From assembly GCA_022701365.1 (NCBI GenBank), contig JAKUHH010000303.1, positions 62,001 through 126,000 on the forward strand: a stretch of 64,000 bases of DNA. Reading direction: 5' to 3'. The notes under the pieces were generated by a model. It saw only the letters and a program-made list of their open reading frames with translations, ran no database searches and was not told the DNA's origin. Below are positions 41,732 through 51,456 of the stretch, one piece after another; the stretch's first letter is position 1, and each line of letters begins with the position of its first letter. The position numbers and the translations under genes were made by a program. This stretch comes from Mycocentrospora acerina (Eukaryota > Ascomycota > Dothideomycetes > Pleosporales).

Positions 41732-41807
41732 GATCTGCCCCTTATATTCTCTATTAAGATGCACTTTTATTCTTAACAATACTTAATTTTAAAGGTTATA
41801 AGTTATT

Positions 41808-42319
41808 TGTAACGTTCACAACGTCACAACCCCTTACTACCCCTTAGCTAACCAACACCTATCTAAAAGCGACATGTTTTGTATTCAAACTAGATAGTAA
41901 TCCTAGAAAGGGGTATATAAGGTTGCAGGTTATAAAGCTTTATAAGAGTAGTTTTTCTGTATTCTTTTGTACAAGACCTATAGGTGTAGAAAATAGTATC
42001 TTTAGTATACCCTCTAGTCCTAGCACTCCTATTTTAACGACGCAGGTTATAAGAGAGTGATCCGAATGGGGTCCGAAGTGTCCACTACTAGGCATATGGG
42101 AGTGCTGGGACTAGAGGATAAACTAAAGATACTATTCTCTACACCTACAGGTCTTGTACAAAAGGATACAAAAAAACTACTCTTCTAAACTACATAGGCT
42201 ACAACCTTATATACCCCTTCCTAGGATTGCCCTCCAGGGCGAGTACGAAACGGGTGGCTATCGGACAGGTATCGGTTGACTCAGGGGTAATGATAGGATG
42301 TGACGTTGTAAACGTTACA
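41808..42319. repeat. 0.5-kb palindrome with LTR-like ends
   Basis: Arms 41808-42029 and 42098-42319 are reverse complements over about 220 bp around a 68-bp centre. Outer ends read TGTAACGTT and AACGTTACA. Each arm has a TATA-like ggggtatataaggttg. The right arm keeps more C and G (gagtacgaaacgggtggcta) than the left (tgttttgtattcaaactag). The centre (42030-42097) recurs in reverse, diverged, just to the right at about 42325-42390. This looks like two copies of one LTR and flank joined head to head. Confidence 0.75.
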
Positions 42320-43168
42320 CCTATATGTCTTGAAGTAGACATTTCAGACCCTATTCATATCACTCTCTTTATGCCTGCGTTGTCACATTATATAAAAATA
42401 TTTCTAACTACTAATATGTAAATTATTAAAGTGATAATTAACTTATATAAAGCTGTTATTAATATAATAGACTTCTAAAGAAAACTTTTTATAGTAAGAT
42501 AATAAATATTTTTCTTAAGCCTTTTAAAGCAGAACTACTTTCTTATCTTTCTAAAAAATTCTATTTAAATAAATATTAAATAAAACAATTTTGTTTCTAA
42601 TATAAAATAAAATAAAACATTTTATAGTGCCTAGGATATAAGTTTATGCTTTAGCAAATATTAATCTTTTAAAAATAATAATAAATTAATTTTTTTTAAA
42701 AAACTAATCTTTATAGTTTATAAGTAAATATCTTATTAAGGCTTTAACAACCTATTTATAATAAACACAGTAGATAGGAAAGTGTTATACTTCTATCTTA
42801 ATAATAGAGCATATAAGTATATGTTTAATTTCCCTTAAGAGCAATTCTTAAGACTTTTAAGGTTTTATTTAAGTTATTTATATATTATTTAGCAAAAGAA
42901 CTAAGTCAATTAGAAAACTATACGCCAGCTTTTACAGTTTAAAAGAATTAAAAAAATCCTTTTAAATGCCTAGAATTTCTATTTTAAATAGCCTAGTCTA
43001 TTAAAATAAATTAAAAGACTTATTTCTTAAAAAAAGTTAAGTTGTTATATAGGTTAGTAGGCAGGTAGTATAGTAAGAATATTAGTAAAAAGTAAAGCAA
43101 TCTTTAGGAACATCTTGTAACAGGCTACGCGTAGTTAGGAGTCTTAGCACAAACCTTGATCTGACAAA

Positions 43169-43363
43169 TGTAACGACTAAGCACGTGCAAAGTCAACGTG
43201 GCTTACCTCGCTTATAGCATCTAGTCGGCAAAGTCTAGATCTAGCACTATATATATTATACTACACATAGAATACTTGCTTAAGTATTCTTGTGCTTACC
43301 TTTTGGTATAAGTGGGGTTATTGCGTAGTATCAATAGCAAGGGCAGGGCGCCTGACCATTACA
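43169..43363 (+). mobile_element. solo LTR, fuller copy
   Basis: 195 bp, TGTAACGACTAAG to GACCATTACA (5-bp inverted ends TGTAA/TTACA). Flanking 5-bp repeats are acaaa (43164-43168) and ataaa (43364-43368), again one C/T apart. It shares about 125 bp of strong similarity with 41600-41731, including ttattgcgtagtat and gggcgcctgaccatta. Confidence 0.75.
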
Positions 43364-43856
43364 ATAAACAGCTGACAAAGAACCTGACTGCTAAGACACC
43401 TAGACTTACTAAGCTAAAACTTATCTTAGGGCCCTCTAAGTATAACTAGCAGCACTAGATACTCTACAGACAACGCACAGAAACTATACAGATACCCTAT
43501 ACATACTAACTAAGAACCTAAACCATACCTAGGACTACTCTAGCACACCTAGCAGCACTAGATACCTTACAGACAACCTACAGATACAATCTGACAAAAC
43601 ATAGAATAACTAGACAAGTATAAATATATAGGTACAAATAAGACATTATAGCTATTAATTCATTCAAGTTATACCTAGCACCAGCCCTCAGGGCCTAGCC
43701 CCTTACACATGTGCAGCAGAAAAAAAATTCTATTTAACTAAGTCGCTAAGATTACTAATTATTTAAAGCGCTGTTCAATTAATACTCTAAAAGGAAACTT
43801 TATTAGGTAGCAATATAGTCATAGAGCTATTTCTATAGTATGTTTGTAGCAATGCA

Positions 43857-43907
43857 CTACCTCAGTACGTGGTCATCCTCGGTACACAGGGAGTTGGTCT
43901 ATACTTA
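43857..43907 (-). repeat. right subterminal inverted repeat of the hAT-like element
   Basis: Reads ctacctcagtacgtggtcat then cctcggtaca on the plus strand, the reverse complement of the left copy. Its CG-containing positions (cagtacgtgg) are better preserved than on the left. Confidence 0.75.
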
Positions 43908-44178
43908 TTTTAAAAGACAGCACTGTTTGCTTTATTATTAGAATACTCAATTAAGCTAGCCATATACTCTCAAGAAAACTAAGAAGTCCGAAGTAAGCAC
44001 GATTTTACTAAGTAAGTGCAGGAGCTAACTAAGTGTACTATTAATTAAGTCTGTTTAACCAATCAAGCAGGCACACATTGCTTGACATGCTTGCAAAACT
44101 AAGCTTCTTAGATTGACTCGCTTGACTTGCGTTTTATCAACCAAGTTATTCAAGCTAGCTCGCTTGTTGACCACTCTG

Positions 44179-45100
44179 GCGTGGGTAAACATGTTGTGTC
44201 GACTTCGAACGAGTCTACTCAACAGAAAATATAATTAAATTTTGAAATCATGTAAGAGGCAGCAGCAAAGTCTTCAAACTAACCCTCAGACACCCTTTGG
44301 AACAAATTGTACTCGTTAGCATTTATATTACAATGTGATGATCAAAATCACATCCAAAGGAAGATAGAGAGCGTGGCTGAAGTGGCCGAGGACTCCCCTG
44401 ACCGAAATTCCACCGACTAAGCTTATGCAGAGTTTTTTTGGTTTGGGCAGAAAGTGTGCATTTACATATGACAAAGGCATTTAAAACTTGTCTAGTAGTC
44501 CAATCAAAGTAATCCGTCTACCAATGGTGCTAGTGCCACTTTCTGAAACAATGCGTATACGCTCCGAGTTATCCGTTTGAACGGCGACGCTAGTACCTTT
44601 TGAGCAATATTCCCTTGACGTAGCATGGAGCCCTTTACTTTCTTTCGTGGAACATTCAAGGATTAGAAGTCACTCTTGTGTTAGTCATTCTAAAAAAGCC
44701 TGTATGAGAACATAAACTAATGAAATGTACATGTGAAACACGCGCTTGACTCCGTACGCTGCGACTTGGCTTTGAAGAGATATGCTTAACCTTTTTCTGT
44801 GAATTAATTGGGCCTTGAGGGTGAACCTTGTGTCACTGCTCGGTGGCTCGAGCAGCCATACCAAGCCACTCAGTGGCGGGTTTCGGCAAGGCCGTGTTGA
44901 AAACCACAGCACTCGGAGCACTCGTGTCTCAGGCTAGCCATGAAATTATGCTCGTACTTTGCTCGTGGCAATCTTATTAAGTCGAGCTGAGCCACAGAGG
45001 AACCTGTGTACCCACATAGGTCATTGTACATGGACTTCTGAGGCCTTATATAACCTCTTACTGCTCACGCACCTTTGACAGCCATAAAAAACACAGAAAG
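44179..45100. other. intergenic and phospholipase promoter
   Basis: 0.9 kb of normal base composition, marking the end of the AT-rich block. A TATA-like cttatataac at 45046-45055 lies about 50 bp before the phospholipase start. Short ORFs here are unsupported. Confidence 0.5.
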
Positions 45101-47182
45101 ATGAAGTTCCAAACCTTGTTGATCTGTTTTGGCAGTGTACACACACTACTCGCGGAAGTCATATGTATGTCTACTTATCAACATCATGAGATAAAGCTGA
45201 TTTTATGATTAGCCGATACTTCTGGAGTTTATACTCTACCGAAGCGTGCCGTTCTTAGCGGATACGCACCCGTGGCAGTCGACTGTCCATCTAAAGATCG
45301 TCCAAGTCTACGAGACTCCCGCTCTCCTTCTTCGCACGAGACATCATGGCTTAAAAAGAGGCGTGCGAACACGGTGCCCGCGATGCGCGATCTACTGGGC
45401 CGCCTCAACATACCTGGTTTCGATTCCAATTCTTACTTCAACAATGTGAGAAACACCTCTGAACTGCCCAACATTGCCATTGCGGTGTCTGGTGGCGGGT
45501 ACCGCGCCTTGATGAATGGTGCTGGTGCGATTGCTGCATTTGACAACCGAACATCAGGTTCGATTGCGAGTGGTCACCTTGGTGGACTTTTACAGTCCAC
45601 AACATACTTAGCAGGTCTCTCTGGTGGAGGATGGCTTCTTTCTTCTCTCTACGGAAACGATTTTCCAACTATTAGGGACATCACGAATACCAATCGTAAC
45701 AATCCGCTTTGGCAGTTTCAATATGCTATTTGGGAAGGCCCTGATCTAGGTGACACAGGAACTTCAAATGGAAAGGCCTATTTCGAAGCACTCCTAGCCC
45801 AGGTTCAGTCCAAAATGGACGCGGGATTCAATACATCGTTGACGGATATCTGGGGTCGAGCAATTTCCTATCAGCTTCTCAATACCACAAGTATGAATAA
45901 CTGTAAGTAAATCATTCATCGAAACCCCTCTATAGAACTTAAACTCACATGATTGAAGCATATACCTTCTCTTCCATACAGGATAGCGCAAATTTCGACA
46001 GTGCGGTTGTGCCAATGCCAATCATTGTCGCCGACGGACGTAGAGATGGTCAAATCACTTTCTCGTCCAAAGATACAACGAACTACGAGTTCAACCCATG
46101 GGAGATGGGATCATTTGATAATATAGGATTTGCACCATTGAAATACGTTGGTTCTGATTTCGAAGCTGGAAAAATTGCTTCAAATAAGAAGTGTGTTACT
46201 GGTTACGACCAGTTGAGCTTCGTGTTCGGAACCTCAAGCTCGCTATTCAATCAGTTCATTCTACAAATCAGAGATACTAACATGGTGCCGGCTATTCTCA
46301 AAGGTTTCATCACTGACATGCTCACTGAAGTTGGAGAGGACAACAACGACATTGCAGATTGGACGCCGAGTAAGTCAATTCATATTATCTTGATCACCTC
46401 TAATACTCTATCCATTAGATCCTTTCTATCGATGGAAGTCTTCCACGAACCCGAGTGCGCAGTCTAAACGCCTGACTCTCGTTGATGGTGGTGAAGACCT
46501 ACAGAATATTCCGTTCACGCCATTGATCCAGTCCGTTCGTGGTGTAGACGTGATCTTCGCTGTCGACTCTTCAGCAGACACGCTATCACCTAGGGGCATG
46601 AATTGGCCTAACGGTACAGCTATGGTTGCGACTTACGAACGTTCGTTGGCGCAAGACAATGGTACTACGTTTCCCTCCATACCCGACGTCAACACTTTTG
46701 TCAACCTCGGGTTGACATCTCGGCCAACCATGTTTGGCTGCGATGTACGCAACTTATCGTCTGCCAGTACTGCACCTCTTGTGGTCTATTTACCAAATAG
46801 TCCTTACGTGTATCACTCAAACGTATCTACTTTCACCATGTCATACGAGCTCAACGTGCGCGATGCGATTATTCAAAATGGCTACGATGTGGTCACCATG
46901 GGAAATGCTACTGTCGATTCACAATGGCCTATTTGTGTTGGGTGTGCCATCATGGCACGAAGCTGGCATCGAACAAACACCACAACCACAGACGCATGCA
47001 AGAGCTGCTTTGAGAAGTACTGCTGGGATGGCACAATTAACTCCACCACGCCGACCGTATTTGAACCACAGTTTAAATTGACAGCGCTTAAGAGCAGTGG
47101 AGTTGTAAATGTGCAGTCCAAAACTAATTGGGTTCTTGCGACCGCTTTTGGGGCTGTTATAACAATCGCCTGCGTTCTTTGA
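45101..47182 (+). CDS. secreted/GPI-type lysophospholipase (phospholipase B)
   Basis: Four exons, 45101-45164, 45213-45902, 45959-46369 and 46419-47182, give 642 residues in phase. An N-terminal signal peptide (MKFQTLLICFGSVHTLLAEV) precedes the cPLA2-like/PLB catalytic domain. The oxyanion-hole loop is AVSGGGYRALMNGAG, the nucleophile serine sits in AGLSGGGWLLSSLYGND, and the catalytic Asp in LVDGGEDLQNIPF. Many N-glycosylation sequons (NTS, NRT, NTT) and paired cysteines are typical. The C-terminus ends in a hydrophobic stretch (TNWVLATAFGAVITIACVL), consistent with a GPI signal. It hydrolyses acyl ester bonds of phospholipids at the cell surface or outside. The N-terminal exon and ATG follow a clear TATA box. 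Confidence 0.93.
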
Positions 47183-48228
47183 GAGGCGAATGCCTGATTT
47201 GAAGCGGGTCAGTAATCCCTTTCCGATTACTCTCATCATTGTACATACGGAAAATTGCTATTATTTCTAGCCAGGCGTTTCATTCATCCAATAGATTTCA
47301 AGTAGATTGAGAATCTTTGTTTGCAAAGCTCAATTGTGAACAAAGAAACTCGAATTTAGGATGGGAATTGCATCGAGGCAAAAGTCGTCGACAAGCACGA
47401 ACAAACTTTTCAAAAGACATTCGGTAAATTACTTTAGTTTAATCATTTCATTTCCTGATATCTTTGAACTTACATTAAAACGTTGTTTATTTGCAGTTTG
47501 TTTGATCTCGAATGGTAATGTGTATGATTCCTGATTCCGAATCTCCATGTAACATGTTCCAGAAGTGAGGTGCCATGCGAATCAAGACCAAACTGTTACT
47601 AAATGCGTAAATTCATCGTCACCCAATGAACATACAAAAAGGGGTTATGTGTGCAGCAATTTAAGCCAAATTTCTCAAGTCGCCAGCCTAGTAGCTGACA
47701 GCACTGACAGCACCAACGTGCGTCGATTCGACCGAAACAAACCTGGAATCTTCTTGTAAGAGACACCTTTCCCCCTTGTTTCAAACACCGATTTCGGTCC
47801 GAAGCCTAGCCCCTATTCTGCTGATTTCGTAAGAGCAATTGTCATTGAGTTGAAGTCGTCAATCGAGAGCTTCATCCAACTAGATGATGTGGCAGTGCTT
47901 CCTTGGGCTACGCGAGTCAGGTATCGTAGACTTTGTGTGAAAGCATTACCACTAGGCTAGGGGCTTGACCAATCAGACAAGCTACATGCAACTCGACTGA
48001 TCATAGCGCTCCGTAAAATGCTGTAGCCTAGTCACCGCACCCACGACTACTGTACCGACCGGCGTTTCTGCGATCAGTTATGTCTTGGCGAAATCGACAT
48101 CCAAGCAGGATCCACCGATTGAATGTCTGGGCGACTAAGAGTGCGGCTGAGCATCCTCTGCGCAATTTCAGCCATACTCGCTTAACATACGTCGTTCGCA
48201 ACCTTTTGCGTTCAAATGTCATTTGCCC
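47183..48228. other. intergenic
   Basis: About 1.05 kb between phospholipase and regulator genes. Only short unsupported ORFs; no repeats recognised. Confidence 0.45.
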
Positions 48229-49443
48229 ATGTCTCGACCAGCTTACACCCCTATGCCCCTTCGGCGGCCGCACAAGAAATCCCGATACGGATGCAACGAG
48301 TGCCGAAGAAGACGCGTGAAGTGCGATGAGAAGCACCCACGATGTACAGGCTGCACGCAGCGGGAGGCTGCTTGCCAATATCCGCGTCGAGCGGAAGGCG
48401 GTCACTCTTCCAACGGATTTCAACTTGAAAAAACCTCAGCTATCAGCATCAGAACTGAGAGCGGACTAGTCCTAGCGCCAAACCCTCTTTGCAGCGTCAG
48501 TCATCCCACGCTTGCCATATCGGCATGGCGGTCCACTGGATCCCTAGAACTGGAGTTAATGCACCACTGGTGCACTCGAACTTGCCACAGCTTCACGCCT
48601 CACCTCGTAGAGTTCTTCAGAGGCGATGTAGGGAAAGAGGCGCTGCAGCATGACTTTCTGATGAATGCTCTGCTAGGATTAACATCATACCATATCGCGA
48701 GCGAAAGCAGAGACGCTTATCACTACACGAGTGCTGCACTCCAATACCATAATCAGGCTGTATCTGGACTGCGCGAAACGCTTCAGGATATCACACCAAC
48801 AAACTGTGTTGCAATATTTGCGTCCTCGGCAATAATTGCAATTTGCGCGGTTGTGTCGCCGCTCCTCCATCCTGGTACACCCGACGAGACAAAATCAACT
48901 GCAGAGGGAATTTTACCTGTCGTTGATATATTGAAAGGCACTGGCTCAATCATCGATGTCAGCGGCCAGTGGCTTCTTCAAGGTCCGTTGGCTATTATTC
49001 TGCGGGGTGGCCTACCTAGGAAACCATCCATTATTGAGGAGTCCTTTCCTGGGCAAGAGTTGCGGCAGCTGAACAACTCGCTTCTTAGCAACAGCAGATA
49101 CACACATGATGACCTAGACAATAGTGTCGGTAAGCACCAAATCTATGAAGATGCAATCCAAAAACTCGAGCAGGCATTTGAGAGTGGAGTATCCATGCTT
49201 CCGTGGTTAATAAAGATCGACCCTGGATTTATGAATGAGTTGCAGAAGGAAGACTCTATGGCGGTTGCTATCTTCATGCACTGGAGTGTACTTCTGGCCC
49301 AACTTGATGACTTGTGGTGGGCAAAATTTTCTGGGAAGAGACTTGTTAGAAAATTGTCTGTAATACTTGAGAACCGGGGTATAGAGTGGGACCAAGTTAT
49401 CAGGTGGTGTCGAGTGCAAGTAGGGATGTGCGCTTCAGTGTAA
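48229..49443 (+). CDS. Zn2Cys6 transcription factor
   Basis: Intron-free, 404 residues from ATG 48229 (MSRPAYTPMPLRR). The zinc cluster is complete and canonical: GCNECRRRRVKCDEKHP then RCTGCTQREAACQYP, six cysteines with C-x2-C-x6-C-x6-C-x2-C-x6-C spacing. The remaining part is a helical regulatory region starting LELELMHHWCTRTCHS and HDFLMNALLGLTSYHIA, and ending VIRWCRVQVGM, like the sterol-uptake-control (Upc2-like) group of small fungal C6 regulators. It is likely nuclear and DNA-binding. It lies 0.5 kb upstream of an RTA1-family pseudogene on the same strand, but no regulatory link can be shown. Confidence 0.88.
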   Translation: MSRPAYTPMPLRRPHKKSRYGCNECRRRRVKCDEKHPRCTGCTQREAACQYPRRAEGGHSSNGFQLEKTSAISIRTESGLVLAPNPLCSVSHPTLAISAWRSTGSLELELMHHWCTRTCHSFTPHLVEFFRGDVGKEALQHDFLMNALLGLTSYHIASESRDAYHYTSAALQYHNQAVSGLRETLQDITPTNCVAIFASSAIIAICAVVSPLLHPGTPDETKSTAEGILPVVDILKGTGSIIDVSGQWLLQGPLAIILRGGLPRKPSIIEESFPGQELRQLNNSLLSNSRYTHDDLDNSVGKHQIYEDAIQKLEQAFESGVSMLPWLIKIDPGFMNELQKEDSMAVAIFMHWSVLLAQLDDLWWAKFSGKRLVRKLSVILENRGIEWDQVIRWCRVQVGMCASV

Positions 49444-49964
49444 ACCGAGATAAACCCCTCCACATATAGGTCCGCTTATGATGTAGAGGTGTATTTTTAT
49501 TCTCTCCGAATTCTAATAGTACACATTCGTTTTTAATACGGGTATCAAACTGCTTTATATTAAAAATGCCGTCAATTTTAACGTGGAAAAATATTTTCAG
49601 TTTCTCTCGTTCTCGTATTCGTATTCGTACTCGTTCGCTTCACTGACCACTAGGCAAAGTCGTCGCTGGAGTCAAGACGAGAACTCAAATGTTATGAAGT
49701 CACAATTACACTCTCCGGGTTGGAGACTATGACAACGTGTTTTGGTACCACAAAGGTTCAAATGACGATAAACTTCAAACTGTGTGGCAGATCCGAATGA
49801 TACATCTATGGTCATAAGCGCTTAGGCTCATTGCAGCTATCTCGATGCTGACAGCAACTTGAATTTCTTACTCATAGCATATATTCCTCCTCTGAAAGAA
49901 TTCTCGCCTTCTTTAGCTATTATATTAACCAATTCTCTACCGGTATAATCCTCTATCCTCTGAG
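49444..49964. other. intergenic
   Basis: 521 bp. It contains a short TCG/TAT-rich string near 49608-49640 (cgttctcgtattcgtattcg). Nothing else supported. Confidence 0.45.
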
Positions 49965-50907
49965 ATGGCTGAGGAAGGTCATTATGCCTACCAGTTGTCT
50001 GTTCCTTTAGCTGTTATATTTGTCATGGCTTTCTCTACTCTAACCTTGGTTCACATATTTTTCCCTTTCAAGAAGCACGCCTGGGTATACATAAAGTTAA
50101 TCATCGGAGGAATACGTAAGTAATCCTCTGCCTGCCTCGCTACTTGTTAGTTTACATGTAACTGAGATTGTTGGATATAATGGCAGACCAATCGGTACCT
50201 TTCAACTTAACTCACTCCCAATATTCATTATGCTGGCTTTCCTTATTTTTCTCCTACCGATCTTCTTTGCTGCCTTTGTTTTTTTTAGGCCACATAATTC
50301 GCGCCACAGGATGCAGGTCGTACTACATAGTACGCACATCTTACCTAACCAAGAGTTCCGTTACTGGTGAAATTCTCTACTTCCTAATCTAAGCTATAAA
50401 TAGAAGTATGCTTGCGGGTGCTAATGATAAATCAGGAGTGGATGAGAGGATGTTGTCATCCTTCTGGGCTTAGGACCTCAGATCGTAATTTCAGATTTTT
50501 CGTAATGGTACCAGTTATCTTGCGTGTTTGGATGCGAAGCTAGCCAAATAGAGAGAAAACTCAACACTGTTTGCAATGGGCGCAGTTTCTTCGCACACGG
50601 TATACAATCAATATCTTTATAACCGCCCGGAATCTATTCCTGGTAGTCGGGTACGCGGTGGGTAGTAAGTATAGTTATATCTGCTTGAAAAAGTACAGGT
50701 ACTAAAATTATCGTAGATGATGTATACCTTATGATCATTGAACGGCCAATTTATGTTTTTGACGCGTTACTCGTAGCCAGGGTGCTTGTGCTCAGATATT
50801 TTTGGTATATTGGTTCAATTGTTTCCAATAAGCAACGAAACAACAGTGGACACATGGAAAGGAAGGAAATCAATAGAGCTAAAGGAGATGCCTCTAGCAA
50901 TATTTGA
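49965..50907 (+). pseudogene. RTA1-family lipid-translocating exporter-like pseudogene
   Basis: No single ORF shows this gene, but its parts line up in order on the plus strand. MAEEGHYAYQLSVPLAVIF opens at ATG 49965. KLIIGGI ends exon 1 at a GTAAGT donor (50116), and EIVGYNGRP resumes after an intron whose acceptor reads AA. LPIFIMLAFLIFLLPIFFAA is followed, after a frameshift in a T run near 50285, by FLGHIIRATG and TSYLTKSSVTGEILYFLI. A TAA stop comes at 50390-50392. Further on come VILLGLGPQIVI, then FFVMVPVILRVWMRS in another frame, then TINIFITARNLFLVVGYAVG. A good intron (50665-50716) joins to NDVYLMIIERPIYVFDALL. This is the order of helices in RTA1-like seven-helix membrane proteins. 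At least two frameshifts, a stop and a lost splice site make it a pseudogene. Confidence 0.75.
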
Positions 50908-51456
50908 ATTGTAAAGTGCTAGGATGCAAATGTTTTAACTACGTGGAGTAGCTTCTTAGTGATACTATGGCAAAATCAAAGAAGTAAGATCGGGATATGC
51001 ATATTTGAGTATTTTATGGGCGCAGGTAAGTTTCTGGCCTTATGGTTATTTCTCAAGCTCCGCAAATCGGTGAATGGTAGACGCTTTCCCATTATCACCG
51101 AGTGTCAATTGTCACGTGATTCAATGGTCTTAATCAATTCGTTGTTTCTCATTCACCTTACCACGAAGTTCGTCTTTGTTAAGTTAAAGTTCCATTATTA
51201 CTTTTACTTTTACAAGGTTTTATCGGATTTAGCTAGATACAATCTAGTATCGTTCCAGTATCTCAAGTTCTATCCGTGGAAGATTCTAATTAGGGTGGCA
51301 CTGAATATTGCATGTTTAGAATTCAAGGCAATGCATTGATGATTACAAATTATTACTATCTCGCCAAAATAATGACTAACTTTCATTTCCCACATACTTT
51401 TGTCGCTTTCGTCTATCACTACACTTCGTACCTCATCTTAAAGCTAGTGAAAGTAT
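50908..51456. other. intergenic
   Basis: 549 bp between the RTA1-like pseudogene and the pectinesterase stop. One 126-codon ORF (50959-51339) has no support and an odd composition. Confidence 0.45.

Larger units (their letters stand above)
40112..44178. mobile_element. degenerate hAT-like DNA transposon with nested insertions
   Basis: Bounded by an 8-bp target duplication, gcgtaggt at 40104-40111 and gcgtgggt at 44179-44186, one G/A change apart. Eight bp is diagnostic of hAT elements. The ends are inverted and begin with CAG: cagtgttgtcatcaatcaag on the left against cagagtggtcaacaagcgag (reverse complement of the right end), 15 of 20 matching. Behind them a 48-bp subterminal inverted pair (40250-40297 and 43857-43907) contains gtaccgaggat and tactgagg. 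Subterminal sequence is rich in short ttgact and caagcgag motifs. The interior is extremely AT-rich with no transposase frame left. It contains two solo LTRs, a non-LTR insertion and a palindrome, so it is old and nested. Confidence 0.7.

Noticed and set aside
41600..43363. The two LTR copies as ends of one full retrotransposon
   Set aside because: Each copy has its own distinct 5-bp flanking duplication (gattt/gatct and acaaa/ataaa), and the interval has no gag or pol remnant, so they are separate solo LTRs.
44372..44425. Stretch resembling the start of a tRNA (gcgtggctgaagtggccgag)
   Set aside because: No matching acceptor stem, anticodon arm or TPsiC (ggttcgaatcc-like) box follows within tRNA length.
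50959..51339. 126-codon ORF downstream of the RTA1-like pseudogene
   Set aside because: Low-complexity hydrophobic and aromatic content, no family resemblance, and no promoter or intron signals.
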